A stretch of 38,321 nucleotides of DNA, from positions 1-38,321 of the forward strand of contig MU401760.1 in the NCBI GenBank assembly GCA_022579005.1. The letters are read 5' to 3'. Within the stretch, counting starts at the first letter, position 1, and every line of letters starts with the position of its first letter. A program made the position numbers and the translations under genes. Source of the DNA: Poronia punctata. Its lineage: Eukaryota; Ascomycota; Sordariomycetes; Xylariales; Xylariaceae. This document shows, one piece after another, positions 20,595 to 33,434 of this stretch. The notes below the pieces were generated by a model. It ran no database searches, had not been told where the DNA came from, and saw only the letters and a program-made list of their open reading frames with translations.

Positions 20595-22831
20595 CTAACT
20601 GACCAGCAAATGCCCTACATCTTGTAACCGTACACTATCCATACCGATCGGTCGACCCCCACGATCAACTCTCCCCCAGCCCACTCCCCATCCTGGGATG
20701 ACGTTTGTCGAGGATAAACCCCCCTCTGGCGGGTTTCCTGTGATATTTGAAGTGGAGCTGGTGCTATCGGCTCGCCCTTCGCGACGAGGTTGAGGGCCCT
20801 GGGGAGCTTGAGTAGTTCGCTTCCAAAAACTCCGCCTCTTCGCAGTAGGACTTTGATCGGCATGGTCCGGTCTTGTCATGATACCTAACCGAGGCCGGCG
20901 GCGCCAACCGCCGTTTGCACGGAAACCGGCGGGCCGGCCACCGCCGAACGGGTTCCACCATTTTCTAGGTGCTATATCCCTGATGCTACCGTTGCGGCCA
21001 GAGTTATATGACGTCGGTGGCTCTCCTGAGAGCTCTTCCAACGTATACCCTTTTGTTTCAGGAAGCAAGAGAGAGACAAGAAGCCCCAAAAGCATGAACA
21101 GTGCGAATATCTGCATAAGCTTGTCTATCCAGGGTGCGCATGCGAGGCCTTGGCAATCCGGAGTAGCGCCCTTTCTTAGTATAGGAATCGAGACAACCTG
21201 AGCGACAATGGCCCCGACTTTGCCTATGGCGGCAGAGAACCCGTGGGCAGTTGATCTGTAGCGCGTCGGAAAGTATTCGCCCGGGATGACAAAGGTTGTC
21301 GTGTTCGGACCGAAGTTGAAGAAGAAGTTGGCTATAATGTAGAGGCCAAGAATGGAGGCCTTATTCAGCTGCCCGTAGCAGAACCCGAGGACACTGAAAA
21401 CAATGGTAAGTACGGCGAAGCCAAGGATCTGCAGCGATTTCCGGCCGATTGTATCAATTAAAAAGATGGAAGCCCAATAACCAGGCAAGGCTCCTGCGAC
21501 GACCAAGACGACTGTACCGACGGCGCCATTGTGTAGTATATCACGCAAAGAAGCGCCGTCAGCATAGCCAACTGTTTGGAGTATGACCTGACTGTTCAAG
21601 CCTAGCCCATAGAAGGCGAAATCCTGTCACAAAATGTCAGCAAAGGGGACCCGTATATCATGAAGACATTGGTCTCACCAGAAAGAACCACGAAAGCGTC
21701 GTCGCGATCAAGACCTTGGCATTCTTCCACTGTGAGAAGTACGCATACGCATCCGCCCACGATGCCTTTGGGATAGTGAGGGCAGGGCCACCAAACTTCC
21801 TCATCCTTGCCTGTAAAACTTCGTCGACTTCGCCCTCTGACTGGCTAGCCACGTACGCTTTGATATCCGCAGCTGCTTTCTCAACATCTCTCGCCACTTC
21901 GAAAGTGTATCTCGGGGTCTCGGGTATCGTAATCCGGTAGTACAGAGCGAAGATGGCCGGGATGGCACCAACCCCGATGATGATGCGCCAGGACCGGTCT
22001 GCCGCTATTTGGCAGCCGTAGTCGCATTCGTCCATGCTCGGAGCATTCTTGAGGACGTCGCCAAATGCCGAGGTTACAATGAGGGCGACAATGGCAGCAA
22101 AGAGCTGGCCAATGCCCTGCATCGAAAAGACAGCCGCCATCATAGCTCCTCGCCATCTTGTCGGGGCAAACTCCGAGGTGATGACGGAGCTGAGGGGGTA
22201 GTCGCCTCCAATGCCGATGCTAGACAGACGCCACAGTCAGTCAGCTAAGCTCAGAATCACAGAGTTAGTTTGTAGAGGCAGTGAATATTTACCCCATAAT
22301 GACCCGCCAGAAAATCATCAAGCCCGTGAAGCTCACAGCTTGACTTGCAGCGACTAGACAGCAAGACAAGGTTGAAACCATGATGATGCCCAGCTCAACC
22401 CCATACATCTTCCGGCGACCATATTTATCGGCCAGCCAGCCGAAGATGATTTGTCCGATTATGATACCGGCACTGGTCGAGGTCTTCAGGGCCTGGCTGA
22501 CAGAGGTCGGTAGCACACCATGATTCCCTCCGTACCCGTTGAACTCATCGTCCGGCCCCCCCTGCCAGAAAACGACCCCTAGTAGCGTGGTGACGACATT
22601 GATGGAAAAAATGTCGTACGAATCCAAGAAAAAACCTATACCGGCAACCAAGACAGCTCTCACATGGTGCATGCCAAAGGGGATCTTGTCGATTTCGGAA
22701 AGCGCGAGACGCCGTCTGAGATTGGGGTCTTGTATATGACTAAAATCGTTGAAAAAATTATGGAAAGCGCGGTTGCCGCCGAACGTACGCTCGTAGGCGA
22801 CGGGGCTCATCGGGTCCGGCCTCACGTTCAT
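20595..22831 (-). CDS. Pho84-type high-affinity phosphate:H+ symporter (MFS)
   Basis: Exons 22831-22293, 22219-21679 and 21623-20595 join in frame to 702 aa; the introns are 73 and 55 bp. It is a plasma-membrane major facilitator protein expected to have 12 helices. It has the phosphate:H+ symporter traits: GIGFFLDSYDIFSINVV in helix 1 (Asp at 70 and 73), the MFS loop GWLADKYGRRKMYG (131-144), the GGDYPLSSVITSEF signature spanning the first intron junction, the second-half ETPRYT segment and IPGEYFPTRYRSTAHG. After the last helix and LPETKGYTLEELSGE, a polar Arg/Gly/Ser-rich tail of about 150 residues continues to the stop, longer than usual for the roughly 570-600 aa family. An unseen intron could shorten it. 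No CACGTG (Pho4/NUC-1 site) is seen in the first 500 bp upstream. Confidence 0.93.
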
Positions 22832-25681
22832 TGTGGGAGACGAAAGTCTAAAAGCACGGGGCCCGGTGGCTTTCTGTCGACCTCGAATCTGGAATTTATT
22901 TTGGGACCAGCGGGTGAAATCGCAGAAATGCTGTATGCATTCCCCTAGAGATTGTTTGATGCCCAGGTAACAGTCATGGCGGAATACCCGGCAGAAGTGG
23001 TCTCAAACTTGGGGAATCCGAGTGAGGGGGACAGAGGGGAGAGGAGAGTGAGGGTGAGATATCTTGGGAATGCCGGTTGTACAGTATTTGGATTCGAAAG
23101 CTCACAGAGTGCAGAGCGCAGAGAGCAAAGCAAGATCACATAGACCACAACGGGCCATGTAAGGGTGTCTGTTTACTAGGTATTGAATGAGATGCGGCTC
23201 AACGGTTGGCTGCTGCGTATTTTTCTTTGGTTTGGACGGAAAGAAGAAATGAGGGAGTCGGACTTTCTACTCCCTAGAATTGATGGAGCAGAAACAGGGG
23301 AGCCCAAGGTACAAACAAACGAGGCTTGTACTACCTACTCGGAGGGGCTGACGAGGGTGGGAGATGACTTTATCAGGTATATCCCATGTGAGCTTGAGTA
23401 CTTGCTACGTGTAGCAGATAGTAGGTAGGGTAATGCTTACCTACTCTACCTACGATGACCCAGTGGCGCGGGCGGCTGTGTGCTGAGCCCTCTAGAAGCC
23501 GAGACACCAGCGTCAATCACAGTCGTGGTCACGGTGACACGAAGCGGATTAATAAAGTTGGAATTCTGCGATGTCTCGACTCTTGGGAGATTCAACGGCC
23601 CGACGAGGGCTGGTGGATTGAACCTTCCTGCCTTGCAACCCAATCTTGCCAGGAGGGGTTACCTACCTCTTACATGAAGGGATTTGTGGATTTGGTGAGC
23701 GCCCCTCCTAGATTCGCTCTTTAGAGAGCCGTCTGAGAAATTGAAACCGGCCAACGAAAACGCAGGTGATTTGCTGTGTGTTCCGGTAATGTCCTTTCTG
23801 GCAGGAGGCCAGACTGCAGTGCAGCGTGCGCACCTGCCTGCCTAGTCCAAACTGGGACCAGAGGGTGACATGCCTACATACATGTACATATTCAGTGTTT
23901 ACCGAGTACATGTGTAAGTAAGCCGGGCTCCAAGTAAGCAAGGTATTCCATCAGGTATTCTGTATCGATATCGCTGGAGATTTGCCAATCGGGGCGTGAC
24001 GGTATCACCCGCTGATTCATCGGAAATGGATGCCGGGTCACAGTGCAGGACGCTGCATGTTCTTCAGTGGCCGGAAGTGGGAACGACCAATGAGATGGGG
24101 GCTGCGTCGCAGTTGCTCCTATCACCGGTGACCATCGCCAATTATGTATTCGTACGTGTTTATCAGCCAACCTACGTGCACGTACGTGTATATAATCCGA
24201 GGAAGATTGCCGGCATCAAAGAGGCCGGAACTATCAGCCTCAGGAAGCTCTTTTCATAAACTAAAGCAAAATAAGCAACGTGCCACGGTGAAGCAGGACG
24301 CTAGAGATCAGGCAGTGCTCACTCCAACTGGCTGGCACGGGAGACGATCAGCTTTGAAGCCCTTGGCCTGCTTGGCGAAGGAATTAGGAAAGTCCCTGTT
24401 TTCTGTCCCTGTTCTAGCTACAAAACCTGAAGGATATAATACGTACGTGTCAGTAGGTAGGAAGATACTCTAGACACCACGTGCTACCTAGCTGTTTACA
24501 TATTAGATATTACAATCATTATAATCAAATTCTATATGGTAACACAACGTGGACATAACCGATAGTGGTAGGGGTATTGTGCGCCATCTGCGCAGGATAA
24601 TATTTCATCCAATTCCACCCTCTTATCTACGAGAGTAAGTACCTGCCTAACTTCAAGGCATCTTGTGGTTTTCTGGACTGTATCCACAGTCGATAGGGGG
24701 TGCGGTTCTAGCGCTTCCAGAAAGCTGCAGCCTTATTCGTTATCGGTCACCCAACCTGGCTCCAGACTCGATGGTAAGACCAAATGGGCTTCTCGAGGGC
24801 AAGTCCTCGCCATTTCTGTGATCTTTTTGGAAGCCACAGGACTGCTCTACTAGGAGACATATGGCCGAATAAAGTCTTGGACTGAGGAACTCACTGTTCT
24901 CGTAGTGGTGGCAGACCTAGGTTAGTCCTTTGTACGTGTACGACCAGGAAGTATGAAAAGCTAGGGGGTTGTCCTCAGTACGGCACCACAAGCACCCCGA
25001 CCTGCTTGGTGCATAATATTTGGGGTAAAGGTACCACCACATCATGGTACAGTTGGGGGAAATATTGACATGTGGGTTAGGTACTTATTTAACACACATA
25101 TCGTATGTTCTCTGGAAATCCCGATATCTACCTTAAGCAACATTAGATTTTATACTTTACGGGGACCCGTCAGGGTTATTTCATGACCACTGATCCCGCA
25201 CGAAGTAGGCTTAGGAGAAGTATGCCCGCACTTCGTGGTTGAAGATCTAATTGCGCAGTATCCACGTGGATTTATTTCCCTGCATCGGGCGTCGGGCGTC
25301 GGCAATTGTGAATAGTGCAAGCTAAAAATATCCCGAGTGCGCTGCATCTCAATACAGATATGCGCCCAACAGGGGGCTGTCCGGGACTACGGCGCCGTTG
25401 TCCAATAATTCAGCACCAGGCCGGACGGCACACTGTACGGTGTATGCTCCGATATGCGAGTAACGGTGGTAATTCCTACCCGGCGACGTCAGCGAACTAG
25501 CCAGAAGTGATACGATAACAGTTCGACATTCTAAAAAGGTGCGTAGATCATGGGGACTGAGAGGGGTTAAATGCAGCGACTTTATCTAGACGGCCTGAAT
25601 ACCTAGATAGTATCCTACATGGCTATCATATCATATCTATGCTACGACATATATTGCCCGTGTATGAGTTTAGTTCCTTTC
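22832..25681. other. 2.85 kb intergenic stretch, no gene supported
   Basis: Between the phosphate transporter promoter and the 3' end of homoserine acetyltransferase. Open frames are short (under 110 codons) and show no domain or convincing splice chain. It contains TAGG/CCTA runs (23422-23455 and 23660), a TACGTGCACGTA palindrome (24173-24184), CACGTG boxes at 24478-24483 and 25263-25268 (the latter within the palindrome TCCACGTGGA), and a tandem GGGCGTC near 25288. A non-coding RNA or small fast-evolving gene could be hidden. Confidence 0.5.
25263..25268. promoter_or_regulatory. CACGTG box inside 10-bp palindrome
   Basis: TCCACGTGGA (25261-25270) is a perfect palindrome around a bHLH-type core. 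No start codon is close by, so its target is unclear. Confidence 0.3.
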
Positions 25682-27299
25682 CTACCATGCGGTAATGTCC
25701 TCGACCTCCGCTTCCCCGAAAGTGCTAGATTTCAACAACTGCCCAACACTAGCAGCTTCCACATTCTCCCCTTCTCTGTTCATGATATCCGGTAGTATCT
25801 TGTGCAGAAAATCCAAGATGTACATGTTAACCTGCTCAAACTGTAGAAGGAATGCGTCATGACCCTCTTGGCTATCAATCTTCTCCAACTTGGCATCCTG
25901 GATATGCTCGGCCAGTTCCTGTTGCTCGGCAAAGGTAAAAAGCCCGTCACTTTCGATCCCCAGCACCAAGGTCGGCTGCTCAATCATCGCCAGTGCCTCG
26001 GCTATACTATCGGCACGATATCGGGAGACGTCGTGCGTGTCCAGCTTTCTTGTGATGGCAATGTAGCAGTTGCTGTCGAATCGCTTCACGAATTTCTCCC
26101 CCTGATACCGAAGATAAGACTGCGCAGAGAAGTAGGTCGAAGAAGGCATAGCATCGCCTCCTGTAAGACTGCTCGTTTTTGGGCCGGAAAACTGAGGGTC
26201 CATGGACCTACCTATGGACTCGTCGGGCCCTGGAACCTCGGGCGGAGAGCTAGTCTGGCTATTGTTACGTGAGAGCCGCGTGGTCTTATGGCCATCGTTG
26301 TGAATCTGGAAATGGGCCTCGGACGGCGTGGATGGTCGCGGACGTTCGCGGATCGTTTGGCGTCTAGCTGGGTCGGGAATGTTCCGTCCAAATCGAGCCT
26401 CGAAAGAGTTACGGCTCCGGTATGTAAGAAGAGCGGCCATACGGGCAGCACCCAGGCCAGTAGTAGGCGGGTTATCGAAAGAGTAGTACCCATCCTCGTA
26501 CTTCGGGTCGGCGTAAATGCTTTGACGCTGAGCTTCGCCCCAACTAATACCCCAGGCGCTGTGCCGGCTCGATGTCGCGATGGGAACTATGCAGCGGACG
26601 TAGTTCTTACCGATGTACGCCCACTCCAGCACAAGCATGCCCCCCATCGAGCCACCTATGACCGCGGCAACCTGGCGGACGCCCAACTCGTCGAGCAGGA
26701 CTTTATGTAGGCTTCGCCGTGTTAACATGGGTCAACAGAAGTGACAAGTGTAATGGAAGTGACGGCGTCGGCTTACTTTACATCGTCCCGGATGGTAGTC
26801 AAGGGAAATTCTGGCCCATAGTTTCCGTTCTTAGGGTCACCATCCTTAGCCGTAACGGGGCTCGCCGTGCCATATGGACTTCCCAAGCTGTTCATACAAA
26901 TGATGAAAAATCTCGAAGTGTCAAAAGCCCGGCCAGGGCCCCCGAGAAGCGGCCCCCACCAGTCACTCACGTCGGCTGACCCGGTCAGGGCATGGCATAT
27001 CACCATGACATTATCTGCGTTGGCAGATAGTTTGCCGCGCGTTGTGTACGCCAACGGAACATTGCGTAGGGTGACGCCTGATTCGAGTGTGAAGCTAGGG
27101 ATGATAGCAATTTGTTGGTCAGGAATCAGGGAGGCAAACGGGTTTTCTGGTTGTTCTTGAACTCGTGCTTAAAAACTGTTAGTCATCATCCAGTTCCGAG
27201 GGTTGTCTTCTGAGGGGTTGGCCGTAAGTCGGGACTAGTACCAATCCACTCACCATATTTTTCTGCATGGCTATCATTTTCGCTATTCTGCGACGCCAT
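25682..27299 (-). CDS. MET2: homoserine O-acetyltransferase (methionine synthesis)
   Basis: Exons 27299-27254, 27167-26777 and 26711-25682 join in frame to 488 aa over introns of 86 and 65 bp. The enzyme transfers acetyl from acetyl-CoA to homoserine, giving the sulfhydrylation substrate for methionine. It is an alpha/beta hydrolase fold: the oxyanion region CHALTGSADVSDWW is near 73-86, the nucleophile elbow GGSMGG at 165-170 has S167, the acid D401 lies in LGIESDGLF, and the base H430 in EGHDAF. This gives the full Ser-Asp-His triad. A Ser/Thr/Pro-rich insert at about 265-335 interrupts the lid region; insertions there are known in fungal enzymes. No mitochondrial presequence is evident. 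The tiny first exon is supported by a GTGAGT donor and the reading frame, but is the least certain part. Confidence 0.94.
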
Positions 27300-28149
27300 C
27301 TTCCCGGAGACGATAAAAGGTAATGCCATCTACTGCTTTCTCCCACGACCGAATGACCTATAATAAATAGACTTGAGACAAGTGGTGGCGGACGAGACAC
27401 CTATCACCGGTACTACGTATGCCGGACCGATGCCGGCTTTGAGGAGTAGCAGGTAGGCGTGATAGGTATGACAAGCAAACTCTTGGGAGCTTTGTTATTA
27501 ACAATGTATTCTCGGCCTCAGCATGAATTAATCTTTGTATATCTAGTCGGACTCTAGTTCGTTTTATATATCATACGGCAAGTTGTATATAGAATAGGGA
27601 CCCCGGCGTTGAAATGCCCAGATAAGGTAAATCCGGTGCCAAAGTGGAATTTCAGGGTACGCCGAAGGTAGGAAGTACACGTAGGTACCTGCTGGTAGCT
27701 GGTGATTGTGGAAAGTGGACGAAGCTACTAAAGTCCCGCCGGTATCCTGTACGAATGATCTGTATCTACGTATGTGAGAAGGAAGAGTTTCGTGCATTAC
27801 CTACATATCAAGCGATCATCTTTTACATGATGAAATTCATGTGCCTCTTGGTATCCAGACATGAATCTGGAATTTGCAGTTTCTCGGATTTATGCCCGCC
27901 GTTCTGCTGGCTGCGCTGCGTGTAGAACGAATTTAATCAGGTACCTAGGTAGGTACTTTCCCCAGGTCGCACCTGCTACATAAAACTTTCTGAAGGTACC
28001 TCTTCTAGGTAGCATGTAAGCTGTACCTACTGGTGGTTACGCTGGGGGTCTTATCAAATACGTAATAGTACTTGGATAGCACCTTAAATAGTGGAGACTT
28101 GCTGCTGACGTGAGTGTAGATCTGCTGGTTGCAAGGATAAGTAGACTAC
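27300..28149. other. intergenic region upstream of homoserine acetyltransferase
   Basis: 850 bp of normal-composition DNA ending at the right AT-rich block. It holds the promoter of the methionine gene. GGTACCTAGGTAGGTAC (27940-27956) and neighbouring AGGTACCT/TAGGTAG copies are the densest TAGG cluster. No other gene supported. Confidence 0.5.
27940..27956. repeat. GGTACCTAGGTAGGTAC motif
   Basis: A palindrome-like TAGG/CCTA motif near the border of the RIP block; partial copies follow at about 27994-28015. Confidence 0.6.
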
Positions 28150-28618
28150 ATAAAATAAGGGTACCGATATACAAAAAATAATGTAAAACAATTAAAAGTA
28201 GGTACTAAGTATAGTATTTACTTATATTTTATATATTTTAAACTTTTAAATACTTTTTTTTATTTTACTTTATATATAATATATTAATAAGTTTTTTATA
28301 CTAGTTAATATAAGTTTATATACTTTAATTAGTATATTAAACTATATTAGCACTATAAAATTAAAAGTATAAATATATATTTACGCAGCTTTATAGTAAG
28401 TAAATAGTTATTTTTAAAATTTTTAAAATTATTAAAAGTTTTTTATTTTTTATTAATTTAATAGTACTAATTATGTTTATAATATAGCTAATATAAACTA
28501 TATAAGTAGTAGTAATAGTAAAAGTACTAATAATGCTAATAATAATAAAGTTGCTTTTAAAGTTAATAGCACTAATATAACTTTTAGTTACTAGCTTAAT
28601 ATTTTACTATTAAAAAAA
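28150..28618. other. AT-rich border outside the LTR element
   Basis: Composition drops to RIP-like AT-richness about 450 bp before the LTR begins. This may be RIP spreading from the transposon into flanking DNA, or an older degraded insertion. No gene seen. Confidence 0.5.
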
Positions 28619-28907
28619 TATAATAGATAAAGCATATAACCTGGATCTAAAGGTATTGGAAGTACTTTAAGTAACCAGGTATATAGTGACTTTATTTTAA
28701 ATAAAGTAAGATACGCTGCGCGTATTTTAAACTATTATATAATATGTACTTATACTTAAAAAGTACTAAAAATATATAAAGCACCTTAGACTTAGTTAAA
28801 TACTTTTATAAATTATAGTTAATTATATTATATTTTTAAGTATATAGTTTTATTTTTAATGCTTTGTACCTATTTTAATTTACTTTGTTTATTATAACTT
28901 ATTATTA
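28619..28907 (+). repeat. 5' LTR, 289 bp
   Basis: Aligns without gaps to 37908-38196. I count about 37 differences, all A/G or C/T transitions, with no transversion. Shared blocks include AGCATATAACCT near the start and CTATTATATAATATGTAC in the middle. Confidence 0.9.
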
Positions 28908-31900
28908 AAGTTATAAGCTTAGTTTGCTTATAAAAAACTAGTACTACTTTTAAAAGCTTAAAAGCTAGTTAATTACTTATAACTTTATTTTTAAGCTTTT
29001 ATTTATAAACTGTTTAATATAAACTTTAACTTATTTAAAACTATTTTAAACATGTTTAACTTTTTTAATATTTTTTTATTTAAATAAGCATTTTAATATA
29101 ACTTAAAAAGCTTTTAAGTATTTAAAATATTAAAAAATAAAATTAATATAAATATTACTTTTAAAAATGCTTATAACTAAGTAAAGTAGTATTAAAAGCT
29201 TAAGTTTATTTATTATTAGTATAGCATTTAGAAAAAAGTAAACTTAAATGCTTTTAAAACTACTTATAATTTAATAAAGCTTTATAAAAATCTTACTAAA
29301 AAAAAAGCAAAAAAAGTTATTATTTAGCGTTAACTATATAAATATTATAAAGCATAGCTATGCTACTTTAATAACTTTTAAAATAATAAAAAGCCTAACC
29401 TTTTTAAAACTTTAAACTTAAATAAAGCTAAAATTTAAGCTATATATAAAATAATAATTAATAAAAATAGTAAGCATAAGAAATAAGTTATTATGCTTTA
29501 AGCGTATTTAACTTTTATTTAAAATTAAGTTAATAAAATAGTTAATAATTGCTTTAAAAGCTAAGTTTAAGTACTTTAAAACTAAAACTGTAATTATATG
29601 CTTTAAAACTTTATTTAGCGCTTAAAAGAAATTATTACCTTATATAATATTAAGTTTTAATAAATTGCTTAAAAAATATATTATTAAGTGCTTACTAAAG
29701 CATAAAAAAGCTTAGTTAAGCTAAGCAAGTAGTATAAAAAATAGTAGGCAGTATATAATAAAGCTTTTAACTATAATGTAGTAAATATTAAAAAGCTACT
29801 AGTAGTAAAAAATTTTTTAATTATAGTAAGTACTAAAATTATATTAAAGTAAGCTTAAAATAAAAAAATGCAACTTTTTTGCTGCTAAGCTTTTAGCAAA
29901 TTAATTTTAACGCTTATAAAATATGCTAAGATTTTTAAAAAGTATAATTAAAAGTTAAAAAACTAAAAAAAAGCTAATATTTTAGCTATTTTTATAATAG
30001 CAGTTTTAAACAACTTTAAAAAAGCAAAAGTACTTTAAGCAAAGTTAAGTATTAAAAATGCTTTTAAAAGCAAGTTTTGCTTATGTTTTTTTAAAAATAA
30101 AAAAAATAATTATTTATAGTTATTATATAAGTATACTTACTTCTAGCGCGCTATTATTAAATTTATAAGCTTTAAAGGTTTTTAAATAAGTAATAAGCAT
30201 ATTAAAAAAATTAAAAAGCGCTATTTATAAGCTAAGTAAAACGGACTTTAATAAAAAATTATAAAAAAAAGGTAGGCGGTATTATTAAAACTTATAAGCT
30301 TTAAAAAAAAAAAAAAATTAAATAAGCAAAAAAATTCTAGCTAAAGCAAGTATTTACTTAAAAATTAGATTTATATAGTAATTAATTTAGTAAGCTTTAG
30401 TATTAAAGCTAAAAACTTTACTATATTTATAATATTTAAATAACTTTAATACGTACTAGCAAATAATATAGTGTTAAATAACTATAAAGCAGTTTACTTA
30501 GTTAATAAACTAAATTTATTAAATAAAAAAAGCTTTTAAGCTATGTTTAATAGTAGCGTTTTATTTAGCACTATAAGCTTTTTAATAATTAAAAAAGGTT
30601 AATAAACAATTTAAAAGGTAATAAATAAGATTATAAGCCTTTATATAAAGGACTTAGTTTTAGAGAATATAAACGTAGTTAAAAGTTTTTATGTTAATAT
30701 TGTTTTAAAAGCTTAACTTTAGCAAAAAAGGATTTAGTATTGTAGTTTTAACTGCTTGCTTTAATATAGATTAATTAAGCATAATATTATACTTAAAATG
30801 CTTGTACGTTATTATAACCTAGTTTTTTTTAAATATAAGCTTTAATTTTTTTACTTTAGTAGTTATTTAGTAAACTTTATAATATTTTTTAATATTTTAT
30901 TTAATATTGCAAAGATTATAATAGTTACTATAAAAAAAAAATATTAATTTTTTAAAAATTTACTATAACTATAAACTAATTTAAAAAAATTGTAGTATTT
31001 AAAAGCAAAATATTTAGGTTTAAAAGCTTTGCAAGCTTTAGCTAATAAAGTATAAAATATTAAAATTTAAAAAACGCTTTATATTAAGTATAATAGCTAT
31101 ATTATTACTTATATAACTAAAGTAGTGTTTTGTTAAACTTTAAAGCGTTGCGTAAGTTAGCTGTTTTAAAAGATTTATTAAAATTTGTTTAATTATAAAA
31201 AAGGCTATAATAAATCTGCGTAAATGTTAGTTTTAAAAAACAAATATAGCAAAATGCTTTAAGCCTTTTTACTATAAAAAAAAAGCTTAGAACTAGTACT
31301 TAAAAAGCTTACTAGTTTTAAGAAGTAGGTAAAATGCTAGTTTAGACTTTCTTTTTGCTTTTTTTACTATAATAATAAAAAAGTAGTTATTGTTATAAAA
31401 AAAAAAACTAAGTATAAAAAGTAGTGTAAAAAAAAAAGAATTATAATAAAAACTTTACTTGTATACGTTAAAAAACTAGTAAGAATAAATAAATAAGCTA
31501 AATAATAAATTATATATAAGTTAACTGTTATAATAAACAAAGCACGTTTGCTTACTAAATTGTAGTTAGAAACAGTTTAAGCAGTAGTATAGTTATATAA
31601 TTAAAGCTTTTTAAAAGCTTATAATTTTTATAGCTTACTTAAAAAGCTTTATATATAGTTTATATATTATTTTTGCTAATATATACTAAAAGTAAAAAAA
31701 GTACTAATAAGTAATTTTAAACTAAATTACTTAAAAATAGTAGTATATAAATATAAATGCTATTTATTAAAGCAAGATTTTTTTATAAGTTATTAAAAAT
31801 AAGCATTTAAAATAAAACCTTAAGCATATATAAAATATATAATAAAGTATATAATAATTAACTTATACTAAATTTAAATATTTATAATAAAGTAAGTAAT

Positions 31901-33434
31901 TATGTTTAAAAATATAAAGTTTAATAAAATATAGTTTTATAACTTAAAAAAAACTTATAAGCATATTAGTTAAAAAATAGTATAGTATAAGTTTATTAAA
32001 GTTAAACTAATATTAATATTATTTTTTAATAAACTTTTAAATAATAAGACTAAAAATATTTTAAGTTATAAAATACTACTTAATACGCTGCTAGCAATAA
32101 AAAAGATTAAAGGTGCGCTTAAACTAACTAAAAGCTTAAATAGTTTTTTATAAGCTTATAAGTTAAAAGTAAGTATAATATAAAAATAAGTAAAGCTATT
32201 AAAAAACTTGCAATATTAGTAGTAAAAACTTATAACTTTTAAAAATATACTAAAGCCTTTTAAGCAAAGGAAATAGTATAACTAAAAACTTAAATAATAA
32301 AGCAGTATATTAGTAGTACTTAAAAAAAGTGTATAAAATATAAAGCAGAAATTATAAAGATTAAGTATACTAAAAAGGACGCTATAAGCTAATATTAATA
32401 AGTAGCTTAAATAAAAAACGGCTGCTTTAAAGCGTTTAAGCTTATAAGGTAATAAGGTAAAGTATTAAAATATAACTTTAAATACTTAACTATATTTAAT
32501 AATAAAAAAAAAAGCTTTAAAGCATTAAAAAAACTTTTATAATACTTTAAAGCACTTTAATACTTTTAATATACAACTTAAAAAAAAGCAAAATAAAGCT
32601 TTTAAAAAAAAGGTATAAAGCTTAAATACTTTTAATATAAAAAAGCTAAAAATAAAAAAAAAATATATTTAGTAAAAACTTTTAAAATAAGTTAAAAAAA
32701 GCAAAAAACTTTATAGATTTTTACTTTATAATAAAGCTAAAAAAAGCAATTAGCATATATTTATAATATTTATATATAATAAAAATATAATTATAATACT
32801 AAATAATAATAATAAGTATTAAAAATTTTTTTTAAAAATATTTTTTTTAAATTAATTAAAAGTAATTTATTAAAAAAATTAAAAATATAAGATTTTATAC
32901 GCTATGTTTGCAATAGTAGTAAAGTAAATAAAGGCAAAATGTTTAAGTGCTTTTTTAAAAAAGAAAATTTATTAAAACAACCTAGTAAAGCTAAAACCTA
33001 AGCATTAAAAAAACTTTATAATGTATTTGCTAAAAAAGTATTTTAAAAAAAGCGTAAAAAGAGAGCTAAATTAAATGCTTGCACTTAATATTATAAAACG
33101 TATTTTATATAAAAATGCAATAAGCAAGCTATTACTATTAAAATAGGTGTTTGCTTATAAATTTAATAAAAAAAAGTATTTTATAAACTATAAAGCTAAA
33201 CTAGTAATAAAAAGAAATTAATAAGTAACTAATATTTTTTAGTTAATTTATATAGCTACTTTTACTACTTTAACCTTTTAATTAGTTATAGCAATAATAG
33301 CTTATTTTAGTTTTAAATATAAATAGTATAATATTAAAAGCATATTTTTTAATATAAGTAAAAAAAGTAAAAAGCTAGTAGTGTACAATATGCTTAATAG
33401 TATAAAAAAGCATTTTAATAAAGTTATACTGCTT

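Noticed and set aside
23183..24473. Several short open frames in the gap downstream of the phosphate transporter promoter
   Set aside because: All are under about 110 codons, with no domain, no consistent splice chain and no composition typical of coding DNA.
31130..31300. Copia integrase zinc-binding region
   Set aside because: Some residues resemble the pre-integrase region, but the frame differs from the RT frame and the match is too weak to annotate.
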